A stretch of 64,000 nt of DNA from Clostridiaceae bacterium UBA6110 (GCA_002428415.1 DIWI01000093.1:6155-70154); one strand, 5' to 3'. Positions 44,059-52,136 are shown, counted from the stretch's first letter. The notes: generated by a model from the sequence alone, not told the origin. Made by a program: numbers and translations.

Positions 44059-44088
44059 ATTATACCACACGAAAACTTTTGCAGACAA
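44059..44088 (-). promoter_or_regulatory. Internal dcw promoter before murF
   Basis: TTGTCT (44083-44088) and TATAAT (44059-44064) are 18 bases apart on the minus strand, with a TG one base before the -10 (extended -10). It lies between the pbp terminator and murF. Confidence 0.75.
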
Positions 44089-44121
44089 ATCCCATGAATT
44101 CATCAGTTGAATATCTTATAG

Positions 44122-44147
44122 AAAAAAAGCATGCGATAATCACATGC
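44122..44147 (-). terminator. Terminator after the division PBP
   Basis: A 5-bp GCATG/CATGC stem flanked by A5 and T7 tracts lies just after the pbp stop. The stem is short, but the seven-T tail is strong. Confidence 0.7.
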
Positions 44148-44153
44148 GATTTT

Positions 44154-45899
44154 TCAGTTGCTTTCTGAAGTAAGGTCCATGTGCTTCATTATCTCAAGGA
44201 ACACCTTCTTTGCAACAGGTGCAGCTACCGCTCCTCCTGTAACAACATCCTTTGGAGAATCTACTGCGACATATACGCTTATCTTAGGGTCATCAGCAGG
44301 AGCTGCTCCGACGAATGAAGCTATGAAGTCCTCTTCACTGTATTTCCCTGTTGCAGGATCCAGCTTTTCTGCAGTTCCCGTCTTTCCTATGACTCTGACT
44401 CCCTCTATTCGGGCATTCTTGCCTGAGCCCTTCTCTACAACCAGCTCCAGCATCTTCATCAGCTCGTCGTTGACATCCTTCTCTATTACCATCTCACCAC
44501 GTTTTTCAACATAAGGCACCGGATCAAGCTTTTCTCCTGCCCCATTCTTAGGTACTGTCTCCTTGACAAGATGCAAAGTGGTATAGTATCCACCGTTTGC
44601 AATTGTATTGAGAGTACCGAGAATCTGGATCGGCGTTGCTGTATCTGTCTGTCCTATGGATATTGTGGCAAGGTCCAGAGGTGTCACATCATCAGTCTTC
44701 TTTATGATTCCCTTCGCTTCACCAGGAAGGTCGATCCCGGTCTTCTCGCCGAGATGGAATTTTGCGATGTATTCATTCAGAGTCTTTATCCCAACCCTTT
44801 GGGCAATCTCGATCACCCCTGGATTGCATGAGTTCTGGAATACCTCTTCAAGAGTCTGCAGACCATGCCCCTCATGCTTGGCGCATCTGATCTTCACTCC
44901 GTTGACATATGTGTAGCCTTTGCAGAAGAAGGTGTCAGAAAGCGACACCTTGCCTTCGGCAAGTGCTGCTGCCATGGTTATCATCTTTAACGTGGATCCA
45001 GGCTCGTAAGTATCATTTACCGCCCTGTTCCTTGTGACTGCGCTGAACTCATCTGAGGTCAGGCCTAATTGGGGGTCGGTCGGGTCAAATTCAGGAAGGT
45101 TGGCCATTCCCAGAATTTCCCCGGTCTTGGGATCCGATACGATGATGGTCACAGCTTTTGCCTTGGTCGATTCCATGGTCTCGGCTGCAAGATTCTCAAC
45201 CGCATACTGGATCTTCTCATCAATGGTGAGGACAAGATCGCTTCCGTCAATAGCAGGCGTTGCTACGACTTCTGTATACGGAAGGTCCTGTTTCTTTCCA
45301 TCTATTTCAGATATCTTTATGCCATCGACACCCCTGAGCAAATCATTGTACATATATTCTATTCCCATTGTCCCTTCGCCATCGTTTCCGACGGTGCCTA
45401 TGACATGAGAAAGAAATGGACCATTAGGATAATACCTTATGCTGTCGTAGCCTAGTATCAGGAAATTCGTTCCCGCTTCATTCATCCATGCCCTGACCGT
45501 GTCAGCCTGAGCCTTTTCCATTTTTCTTTTGACCAGTGAGCTACTTGTACTCTTGTTCATTATTGCAAGTATTTCTTCCACAGGCTCACCAAGAAGAGAT
45601 GCCAGCGGCACTGCATAGTATTCTGCAGTCCTCTCCTTTGCCTCAAGGGTCCTTCTGAATGTCTTGAGGTCTATGTCCAGCCTGTATGCGTCTGCAGATG
45701 CGGCAATTACGCTGCCGTTCCTATCAAGCAAATCGCCCCTTGCTGCGGGGACTGTTACTTCCCTTACGATCTGACCCATAGCCTTCTCATATATTTCGTC
45801 CCTTGATATTGCCATGACATATACCAGTCTTCCTGCCAGCAGCATGAATACCATCGCCGACAGGCTGGCCAGTACGGTCAGTCTTCTTTTGCTGTTCAT
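44154..45899 (-). CDS. Class B penicillin-binding protein (FtsI/Pbp2B/SpoVD-like)
   Basis: A 581-residue transpeptidase that cross-links septal peptidoglycan. It has one N-terminal membrane segment, a dimerisation domain, and the transpeptidase motifs STLK (in YEPGSTLKM), SCN (in FQNSCNPG) and KTGT (in VIGKTGTAEK). No PASTA domain follows, unlike Bacillus PbpB and SpoVD. Its place after ftsL makes it the division PBP. Confidence 0.95.
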   Translation of the reverse strand: MNSKRRLTVLASLSAMVFMLLAGRLVYVMAISRDEIYEKAMGQIVREVTVPAARGDLLDRNGSVIAASADAYRLDIDLKTFRRTLEAKERTAEYYAVPLASLLGEPVEEILAIMNKSTSSSLVKRKMEKAQADTVRAWMNEAGTNFLILGYDSIRYYPNGPFLSHVIGTVGNDGEGTMGIEYMYNDLLRGVDGIKISEIDGKKQDLPYTEVVATPAIDGSDLVLTIDEKIQYAVENLAAETMESTKAKAVTIIVSDPKTGEILGMANLPEFDPTDPQLGLTSDEFSAVTRNRAVNDTYEPGSTLKMITMAAALAEGKVSLSDTFFCKGYTYVNGVKIRCAKHEGHGLQTLEEVFQNSCNPGVIEIAQRVGIKTLNEYIAKFHLGEKTGIDLPGEAKGIIKKTDDVTPLDLATISIGQTDTATPIQILGTLNTIANGGYYTTLHLVKETVPKNGAGEKLDPVPYVEKRGEMVIEKDVNDELMKMLELVVEKGSGKNARIEGVRVIGKTGTAEKLDPATGKYSEEDFIASFVGAAPADDPKISVYVAVDSPKDVVTGGAVAAPVAKKVFLEIMKHMDLTSESN

Positions 45900-45914
45900 G
45901 GTTCACCTCGGTAA

Positions 45915-46409
45915 TCAGGCTCTGGGATCAAGAAAAGCCATTATTTTCTCTAAAAATCCCGGTTCAGGCATCACTGTCTCTTCAGGAAGGAAATTATCGT
46001 GCGACAGGTCCACGACCAGTGCCTTTGAAGTATCCTCTGATACAAGTGCAAGGCTTGCCGAGCCTGTTACAATGCCGTCGAGTGCAGATGCCTTGATAAG
46101 TTCAGCCTTCAAAGCCTCGTTCTGCTTCTGTACCTGCCTGGTTTCGTTCTGCAGATTAACATATTCCATCTGCAGGTTGTAGACCATTGCGCTTCTGAAT
46201 ATGGTTATGAATGACAAGATTCCTATGATTGCTATGGTGATAAGGATTCCCCTCTTCACCCTGTTGGCTCTTACTGCGTTCCTTCTGTTGAATTCACGCC
46301 TTGACTTCTCAAGCTTCTGGAGGTCCTTGTCGATCCTCCATGGCTCAGTCTGTACCTTTGGCTTTAAAACAGTATTCCCCGAAATGTATGACCTGTTTTT
46401 AAGTGCCAT
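45915..46409 (-). CDS. ftsL: FtsL-like septum protein
   Basis: A 164-residue bitopic protein. A basic cytoplasmic half (RRNAVRANRVKRG) leads to one membrane segment (ILITIAIIGILSFITIF), then a leucine-zipper-like coil (NLQMEYVNLQNETRQVQKQNEALKAELI pattern). Sequence identity in FtsL is low, so the call leans on topology and position between rsmH and the division PBP. The start MALKNRSY is set by GGAGGGTG. The C-terminal 45 residues are longer than in Bacillus FtsL. Confidence 0.8.
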   Translation of the reverse strand: MALKNRSYISGNTVLKPKVQTEPWRIDKDLQKLEKSRREFNRRNAVRANRVKRGILITIAIIGILSFITIFRSAMVYNLQMEYVNLQNETRQVQKQNEALKAELIKASALDGIVTGSASLALVSEDTSKALVVDLSHDNFLPEETVMPEPGFLEKIMAFLDPRA

Positions 46410-46444
46410 GATTACACCCTCCAATATACCGAAAAAAAATAAAA

Positions 46445-47371
46445 TCAGATTTTCTCTAGTACCCTGAGCTTTGCGCTCCTTGACCTGGGGTTCATCTCTA
46501 TCTCTTGTGTCCCCGGTTCAATAGGTTTCTTTGTGATTATGATAACCTTAGGCGTCCGCCCGCATATGCATGGCATGTTCCTCGGACATGTGCAGGGCTC
46601 AAGCAGTTCCTTGTAAGCATGCTTGACTATCCTGTCCTCCAGCGAATGGAAGGTTATTATTGCCATCCTGCCGCCGCTCTTCATTCCTTCAACACCGTCG
46701 AATATTGTCTGCCTGAGGATGGAAAGCTCTCTGTTGACCTCTATCCTTATGGCCTGGAATGTCCTCTTTGCCGGATGCGGGCCTTCTCTCCTTGCCTTTG
46801 CAGGAATAGCAGCCTTTATGATGTCAACAAGTTCGAGTGTGGTTTCTATCTTCTTCTCTTCCCTTGCTTTTACAATGAAGGATGCAACTCTCTTCGCGAA
46901 CTTCTCTTCACCGTAATCCCTAATTATCCTGTAGATTTCTTCTTCCCTGTAAGTGTTGACGACCTCGTATGCGGATAGCACCTCATCCCTGTTCATCCTC
47001 ATGTCCAGTGGTGCGTCCTGCATGTACGAGAATCCTCTCTCGCTGTTGTCTAGCTGATATGATGAAACCCCCAGGTCCATCAGTATCCCATCTACTCCGC
47101 CAGAAGCATTTTCAATGAGTATTTCCTTGATGTTCTCAAAGTTGCTGTGGACCAGGGAAACGTTTCCAATTCCTTCAAGCTTCCTTTTGGCATTGTTCAA
47201 TGCATCCATATCCTGGTCGATTCCGATGAGCCTTCCCTTGTCGAGCCTCTTCAGTATTTCCATACTGTGTCCTGCCCCTCCAAGGGTACAATCCACATAG
47301 GTCCCGTCCGGCTTTATTGCAAGTGCCTCCAGGCATTCCTCAAGCAATACCGATACATGCTTGAACTCCAT
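46445..47371 (-). CDS. rsmH: 16S rRNA (cytosine1402-N4)-methyltransferase
   Basis: RsmH (MraW) methylates C1402 in the ribosomal P site. The 308-residue protein shows HVSVLLEECLEAL, DCTLGGAGHS, DLGVSSYQLD, ERGFSY, PAKRTFQAIRI and TFHSLEDRIVK. It follows mraZ by 8 bases, the universal order at the start of dcw clusters. Confidence 0.98.
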   Translation of the reverse strand: MEFKHVSVLLEECLEALAIKPDGTYVDCTLGGAGHSMEILKRLDKGRLIGIDQDMDALNNAKRKLEGIGNVSLVHSNFENIKEILIENASGGVDGILMDLGVSSYQLDNSERGFSYMQDAPLDMRMNRDEVLSAYEVVNTYREEEIYRIIRDYGEEKFAKRVASFIVKAREEKKIETTLELVDIIKAAIPAKARREGPHPAKRTFQAIRIEVNRELSILRQTIFDGVEGMKSGGRMAIITFHSLEDRIVKHAYKELLEPCTCPRNMPCICGRTPKVIIITKKPIEPGTQEIEMNPRSRSAKLRVLEKI

Positions 47372-47379
47372 AATCCCAC

Positions 47380-47808
47380 CTATATTCCAAGATCTTCCAT
47401 GCCTGAGGCCACCTCATCCATGTCGATCTCCCTTTCGCAGTATTCCTTCCACTTCTTGCTGGACCATACTTCAACCCTTGAATCCATTCCGATGCTGACT
47501 ACCTCATCCCCAATCTCAGCGTATTCCTTGAGCGGCTGAGGAATGAGTATCCTGCCCATCTTGTCAGGAACCACTTCATTGGCGCCTGAGAAGAAGAATC
47601 TGGCGAATGTCCTTGAATTCTTGTTGGTAAGCGGCAGATTCTTGAGCTTGGTCTCGAACACCTTCCATTCTTCCTTAGGATAGATGTACAGGCATCCGTC
47701 GAGTCCTTTTGAAATCACGAATGAATCGCCGAGGTCCTCGCGGAACTTGGACGGAACTATTATTCTGTTCTTATTGTCCACTCCGTGGGTATGTTCGCCG
47801 ATCAACAT
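47380..47808 (-). CDS. mraZ: Transcriptional regulator MraZ
   Basis: MraZ is an AbrB-like ring-forming repressor of the dcw cluster. The 142-residue protein has two SpoVT/AbrB-type repeats: GEHTHGVDNKNRIIVPSKFRE and NEVVPDKMGRILIPQPLKE, each with the DxxxR motif. The start MLIGEHTH matches the family; an eight-codon extension falls in the operator. Three regularly spaced boxes just upstream are its predicted binding site. Confidence 0.97.
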   Translation of the reverse strand: MLIGEHTHGVDNKNRIIVPSKFREDLGDSFVISKGLDGCLYIYPKEEWKVFETKLKNLPLTNKNSRTFARFFFSGANEVVPDKMGRILIPQPLKEYAEIGDEVVSIGMDSRVEVWSSKKWKEYCEREIDMDEVASGMEDLGI

Positions 47809-47816
47809 CGTTAATT

Positions 47817-47845
47817 CACCACTTTTCACCACTTTTTACCACTTA
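47817..47845 (-). promoter_or_regulatory. MraZ operator, three boxes at 10-bp spacing
   Basis: On the minus strand GTGG appears three times (plus-strand CCAC at 47819, 47829 and 47839), each preceded by A-rich bases (AAGTGGT, AAAGTGGT, AAAGTGGT). The exact 10-bp spacing is one helical turn. It matches the known type of MraZ site: repeated GTG-core boxes at 10-bp steps. The boxes lie at about +1 to +29 of the predicted transcript. Confidence 0.82.
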
Positions 47846-47852
47846 TATGTAT

Positions 47853-47881
47853 ATTCTACATAAAAAAAGAAAACCCTTCAA
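47853..47881 (-). promoter_or_regulatory. mraZ (dcw) promoter
   Basis: TTGAAG (47876-47881) and TAGAAT (47853-47858) are exactly 17 bases apart on the minus strand. The -35 lies inside the stem of the upstream M16 terminator and the spacer holds its T-run. Confidence 0.75.
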
Positions 47882-47897
47882 TCTTTTGAAGGGTTTT
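47862..47897 (-). terminator. Terminator after the M16 peptidase genes
   Basis: A 12-bp perfect stem (AAAACCCTTCAA/TTGAAGGGTTTT, 4-base loop) is followed by CTTTTTTT on the minus strand. It ends the peptidase operon and overlaps the mraZ promoter. Confidence 0.9.
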
Positions 47898-47931
47898 GTA
47901 TACAAAGTTCACAATTATTTTAGTTATATCA

Positions 47932-49206
47932 TCATTTGATAACAACAAATGCTCGATTTTCTACACCAAACACCCTTTTGAACATGTTTTCCACATCACC
48001 TTGTGTTATGGAACGAAGAGTCAGGATGTATTCGTGCAGATTTTTACCTCTGAGGATATTGCCTGTTGCCGTTATTCCGATGCTGTCCACGCTGTTGAAG
48101 ATATTCATGAACTGTCCGGTCATGGATTTCTTGAGTAGCTCGATTTCACTTGTCTTCTTTGTGAAGAAGTCAGGTTCACTAATTACCCTGCCGATATAAT
48201 CCAGTATGGCATCTCTGTCCTTTTCAGGATTCTTTGATTCGCCGCCTATGAACATTTCGCCATGGTCTTCTTCAAGGTTGAATTCTGCACTGAAGCTGTC
48301 GTTGATTATCCCGTCCGCCAGATGCTCCTCGTAGAATGTGGAGCTTTTTCCGAATACAAGCTTTCCCATGAGTGATCCTGCAATTGTATCCTTCATGAGG
48401 TCGCTGTTTCCAGACGGCACCTTCCACGCCAGTATGTAATTAGGCACCTGAAGAGACATGGATACTTCAGCTTCCTTACTTTTGCTGCCGTAAGGCTCTG
48501 TCCAAGATTTCTTTGTAACTGTGACTGCCTTCCTGTCAGAAAGGTTGTCCTGAACAACAGTCCTCACTCTATCCTCGTCAAGGTCCCCTACCACAACAAG
48601 CACCATGTTAGAGGGGTCGTAGAATGCATCGTAGCACTCCTGAAGGTCTCTTGGCGTAAGAGAGTATATTGACTCCTTTGTGCCGGCGATGTCCTCCCTG
48701 ACAGGGTGATTATGGTACAGGGCCTTCATGGCTTCAAGATACCCCCTGAATGCAGGGTTGTCATCGTACATGGCGATCTCTTCAGCTATTATCCCCTTCT
48801 CCTTTTCAACGTTCTCCTCTGTAAGATGCAGTGTCATCACCATCTTTACAAGAAGCTCCAGGTTCTCGTAGAAATTATCCGTAGTTGAAAAATAGTATGA
48901 AGTCTGCCTGTTGTTGGTGAATGCATTTACTGATGCTCCGAGCTCAGTGAATTTATTGAAAATATTTTCTCCGCCGGGCATTTCGAAAACCTTATGCTCC
49001 AGGAAATGGGCGATCCCTTCCGGATATCTTTTATAGGTCTTTCCGCCATCCACAGAAAATTCAACATCCTTCGAACCAAAATCCGAAGTCAGCATGGCAT
49101 AGGACTTTGCAAATCCCTTTTTAGGTATGTAGTATACCTTAAGGTTATTGATTTCGGTGTACAGTATCCTCTCATCTATAAGATCAAGCTCTATCGTCTG
49201 GAACAT
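47932..49206 (-). CDS. M16-family zinc peptidase (active subunit, YmfH-like)
   Basis: A 424-residue M16 peptidase with the inverted zinc motif HFLEH (in GIAHFLEHKVFE, near residue 73) and the downstream glutamate region EKGIIAEEIAMYDD. There is no signal peptide, so it should be cytoplasmic. It overlaps the end of the second M16 gene. Active and inactive M16 proteins pair in Bacillus YmfF/YmfH and in peptide-antibiotic loci such as AlbE/AlbF; no such peptide gene is seen here. GTG one codon upstream is an alternative start. Confidence 0.92.
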   Translation of the reverse strand: MFQTIELDLIDERILYTEINNLKVYYIPKKGFAKSYAMLTSDFGSKDVEFSVDGGKTYKRYPEGIAHFLEHKVFEMPGGENIFNKFTELGASVNAFTNNRQTSYYFSTTDNFYENLELLVKMVMTLHLTEENVEKEKGIIAEEIAMYDDNPAFRGYLEAMKALYHNHPVREDIAGTKESIYSLTPRDLQECYDAFYDPSNMVLVVVGDLDEDRVRTVVQDNLSDRKAVTVTKKSWTEPYGSKSKEAEVSMSLQVPNYILAWKVPSGNSDLMKDTIAGSLMGKLVFGKSSTFYEEHLADGIINDSFSAEFNLEEDHGEMFIGGESKNPEKDRDAILDYIGRVISEPDFFTKKTSEIELLKKSMTGQFMNIFNSVDSIGITATGNILRGKNLHEYILTLRSITQGDVENMFKRVFGVENRAFVVIK

Positions 49207-50464
49207 CACTTTCTTCCTCCTTCACCAGGTAATGGCTTGTTATGAACTCAAGCTTTCCTGCCACCGCCATTATCCTGTCCCTGTCTACCTCTTCTAAGCT
49301 CTTTATGACGTCTTCCACGGTATAGCCGATTCCATAGACCCTCAGGCTTGAGATGTACTCCATGGTGTTGTACATTGAGTCTTCCATGGACACAAGTGTC
49401 GCCTTAAGCCTGGTCTTGCTCATGGCGATTTCCTCGTCAGTGAAGTCACCTGACTTCATCTTCTCAAGCTCAAGCTCGATGAGCTCCCTCGCCTTGTCGA
49501 AGTTCTTGAAATCAACTCCGCTTGATATGGTCATAACCCCTTTGAACTTATCAAAGGTTGAGTAGACATAATAGCACAGGCTGTGCTTCTCCCTGACCTC
49601 ATTGAAAAGCTTCGAGTGAGCACCGCCGCCGAAAATGGAATTCATAACGGCAAGTGAAAAATAATCTCCTCTGAATATATCAGTGTTGGTGGAATACAGA
49701 AGCGACATCTTGCCCTGGTTTATCTTCATTGATTCTTCAACCTTAGGAAGATCCTTCACGAAAACTGGCTCCACATGGTCATGCAAGCCCCTGCCTGCCC
49801 TCAGGCCACCATTTGCCTCATCGAATATTCCGGAAAGAAGTTCAGATACCCTGCTCTCATCCTCAATGTTCCCTGCGGCCTGTATGTATGCTTCTCTGGA
49901 CCTGAGATCGTTCCACAGTTCAAGAAGCACTTCACCATCCAAAGCAGCCAGCTCCTCCATGGTACCGAACTCAGGCTTGCTGTATGAATCAAGAAGACCC
50001 TGCTCCATGACCTTTATCGAATTGTAATGGCCCTTATCGTCATATTGAGACTCAATATACAGCTTCTGGTCGTCTATCTCCTGACTTACAATATCTGACT
50101 GGAATCTTCCATCCACAAGCCTGGGCCTGTATATGACTTCCTTAACAAGCTCCACAGCCTTCTCCCAAAGGTCCTCACCGTAAAGCGTGAACCTGTTGTC
50201 GAGGAAGGATATGTAGAATGTGAGGAACAGCTTGTCTCCTCTCTTTCCGATTATGATGTCAAAGAAGCTTCCATACATGTCCTGCAGATACCTTGATATC
50301 TCAGAGGATGTTGCGAATCTCTCCGTCCCTCTCTTGAGCACCTGTGAAAGTACATTGTATCCTGTAACATTTTCCCCCATTCCTACAGGGATTATCACGC
50401 TTATTGCATTGTTCTTGAATTTCCTCGATTTGTAGAACCCTATCCTATTGTTTAAATCCGGCAT
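49184..50464 (-). CDS. M16-family peptidase-like protein (non-catalytic partner, YmfF-like)
   Basis: A 426-residue M16 fold protein in which the HxxEH zinc motif is absent: the matching position reads VLSQVLKRGT. It is therefore predicted to be a structural partner of the downstream active subunit, as in mitochondrial processing peptidase-like dimers. The second half keeps the family pattern (FGGGAHSKLFNEVREKHSLCYY). The start is Met3 of the frame, since GGAGG abuts the first ATG and is 7 bases from the second. Confidence 0.9.
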   Translation of the reverse strand: MPDLNNRIGFYKSRKFKNNAISVIIPVGMGENVTGYNVLSQVLKRGTERFATSSEISRYLQDMYGSFFDIIIGKRGDKLFLTFYISFLDNRFTLYGEDLWEKAVELVKEVIYRPRLVDGRFQSDIVSQEIDDQKLYIESQYDDKGHYNSIKVMEQGLLDSYSKPEFGTMEELAALDGEVLLELWNDLRSREAYIQAAGNIEDESRVSELLSGIFDEANGGLRAGRGLHDHVEPVFVKDLPKVEESMKINQGKMSLLYSTNTDIFRGDYFSLAVMNSIFGGGAHSKLFNEVREKHSLCYYVYSTFDKFKGVMTISSGVDFKNFDKARELIELELEKMKSGDFTDEEIAMSKTRLKATLVSMEDSMYNTMEYISSLRVYGIGYTVEDVIKSLEEVDRDRIMAVAGKLEFITSHYLVKEEESDVPDDRA

Positions 50465-50498
50465 TTTCATGCCTCCTTTCTTCTATTCCAGCCAGTCT

Positions 50499-50527
50499 TT
50501 GACATGAACGCCTTTTCAATGTAGAAT
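50499..50527 (+). promoter_or_regulatory. selC promoter
   Basis: TTGACA (50499-50504) and TAGAAT (50522-50527) are 17 bases apart, and the predicted start is about 5 bases before the tRNA 5' end. Confidence 0.85.
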
Positions 50528-50538
50528 AACATTGCTAC

Positions 50539-50635
50539 GGGAGCGGATGGATACTGGCGTATTCTGTGGTCTTCAAAACCATTTCGGGGTGCTTGAAACA
50601 TCCTGGGTAGGTTCGATTCCTACACGTTCCCGCCA
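50539..50635 (+). tRNA. selC: tRNA-Sec (selenocysteine, anticodon UCA)
   Basis: A 97-base gene folds as a selenocysteine tRNA. The anticodon is TCA at 50573-50575 in the loop CTTCAAA; the acceptor GGGAGCG pairs with CGTTCCC; the long variable arm lies at about 50582-50607; the T-arm is GTAGG-TTCGATT-CCTAC; the discriminator is G and CCA is encoded. It reads UGA as selenocysteine. selA, selB and selD are not in the window. It has its own promoter and terminator. Confidence 0.95.
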
Positions 50636-50654
50636 ATTTAATTGTACACTATTT

Positions 50655-50683
50655 AACTTCATGCAACAAGCATGGAGTTTTTT
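50655..50683 (+). terminator. selC terminator
   Basis: A 10-bp stem (AACTTCATGC/GCATGGAGTT with one G-U pair), loop AACAA, is followed by six T. It lies 20 bases after the tRNA. Confidence 0.88.
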
Positions 50684-50738
50684 ATTCGCACGTTTACCGC
50701 TGTTACCTTCCCGTATTTTTTATGGAATGGTGATTTAT

Positions 50739-50744
50739 TATAAT
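50739..50744 (+). promoter_or_regulatory. Candidate -10 box for the serpin gene
   Basis: TATAAT lies 52 bases before the TTG start, with only a T-run at the -35 position (17-base spacer). Confidence 0.4.
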
Positions 50745-50795
50745 TCAATTGAAGGATTTAGGACCATAATCAGAAAACAAGATGAGGTGGGAAAC

Positions 50796-52070
50796 TTGAA
50801 AACCAAGATATTCAGGGGTCATATTCTGAAGATGCTATCAATATCGCTGGCGGTTGCTGTTTCATCCGGTCTTTCTGCGTGCTCGAAGCCTTCATCCGCA
50901 GCCGCATCAGATGACCTGATGTCAGGAATTTCCAAAACCACTGCAGTATCCAGATCTCCTGACGGGCAATTCATTGAAAGCTATTCTAAATTTGCATTGG
51001 GCCTATTCAGGGAGACAATGTCAGGCAAGGAAAACTCCCTTGTTTCCCCTCTATCAGTCATACTGGCACTTTCCATGACCGCAAACGGGGCTGACGCCAA
51101 TACGCTCGATGAGATGGAGAAGCTGCTGGGACAGGGAATACCGCTCAAGGATCTGAATGCATACCTCTATTCCTATGCAGACGGACTTCCAGACGAAGAA
51201 AAGTCGAAACTGAGGATTGCAAACTCAATCTGGTTCAGAGACGACGAAGGAAGGCTTACTGTCGAAAAGGAGTTCCTTCAGACAAATGCGGATTACTACA
51301 GCGCTGCCGCATACAAATCTAAATTCGACGATGCAACTCTCAAGGACATCAACGACTGGGTCGAAAAAAATACAGAAGGAATGATCGACAAGATCCTTGA
51401 CAGCATAAATCCTGATGCAGTGATGTATCTGATCAATGCCATCGTATTCGATGCTCAGTGGGACAAGGTCTACAGCAAGGAGAACCTTCAGGGCGGAAGC
51501 TTCATTTCTGCTTCCGGAGCAACTGAAGACGCAGAGTTCATGAACTCCGAGGAAGAGCTCTACCTTGACGACGGCATGTCTACAGGTTTCATCAAGCCCT
51601 ACTCGAAAGGATTGTACAGCTTTGCCGCTATTCTCCCAAACGAGGGTATCTCAGTTGATGAGTATGTCAGTTCAATGACTGGAAATGGCTTCCAGGAAAT
51701 GATCAAGGGAGCAGAGAGCACATTGGTAACGGCATCTCTTCCAAAATTCAGCTACAGCTACACAATCAGCATGAACGACGCTCTGAAGAAGCTCGGGATG
51801 CCCACTGCATTCTCATCGGAAAAGGCTGATTTTTCAAGGCTTGGAAAATCATCCAGGGGCAACCTGTACATCGGAGAAGTACTGCACAAGACGTTCATAA
51901 ACGTAGACGAGCTGGGAACCAAAGCCGGCGCCGTTACAAAGGTCGAAATCGAGGATGAATCCTATATCGAAACAAAGATCGTCAGGCTCGACAGACCCTT
52001 CATATACGCGATTATCGACAACTCTACAGGGCTGCCGATATTCATTGGAACAGTAAATACTGTAAAGTAG
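50796..52070 (+). CDS. Lipoprotein serpin (serine protease inhibitor family)
   Basis: A 424-residue exported serpin. The signal ends in the lipobox GLSAC (near residue 27), so it should sit on the cell surface; a Ser/Ala-rich linker follows. The serpin fold is seen in LVSPLSVILALSMTANGA, IANSIWFRD, INDWVEKNTEGMIDKIL, LINAIVFDAQWD, and the closing RPFIYAIIDNSTGLPIFIGTV. The hinge ELGTKAGAVT has the small residues of inhibitory serpins. The start is TTG with GAGGTGG upstream; a frame reaching back to 50532 crosses tRNA-Sec and is not coding. Confidence 0.93.
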   Translation: MKTKIFRGHILKMLSISLAVAVSSGLSACSKPSSAAASDDLMSGISKTTAVSRSPDGQFIESYSKFALGLFRETMSGKENSLVSPLSVILALSMTANGADANTLDEMEKLLGQGIPLKDLNAYLYSYADGLPDEEKSKLRIANSIWFRDDEGRLTVEKEFLQTNADYYSAAAYKSKFDDATLKDINDWVEKNTEGMIDKILDSINPDAVMYLINAIVFDAQWDKVYSKENLQGGSFISASGATEDAEFMNSEEELYLDDGMSTGFIKPYSKGLYSFAAILPNEGISVDEYVSSMTGNGFQEMIKGAESTLVTASLPKFSYSYTISMNDALKKLGMPTAFSSEKADFSRLGKSSRGNLYIGEVLHKTFINVDELGTKAGAVTKVEIEDESYIETKIVRLDRPFIYAIIDNSTGLPIFIGTVNTVK

Positions 52071-52080
52071 CCAAAACACA

Positions 52081-52117
52081 AGTCTCGCAAAGGAGTCATC
52101 CTCTGCGAGACTTTTTT
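52081..52117 (+). terminator. Serpin terminator
   Basis: The stem AGTCTCGCA/TGCGAGACT, with an inner AGGA/TCCT extension, is followed by six T, 10 bases after the stop. Confidence 0.9.
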
Positions 52118-52136
52118 CATGTGTCCAGACACATCG

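Noticed and set aside
50532..50795. Upstream extension of the serpin reading frame to a 512-residue protein
   Set aside because: The extra codons run through tRNA-Sec and its terminator, and the lipoprotein signal starts properly at the TTG at 50796 after GAGGTGG.
50539..52070. A selenoprotein gene next to selC
   Set aside because: The serpin frame has no in-frame TGA and no SECIS-like stem was noticed; no split gene with an internal TGA was found in the window.
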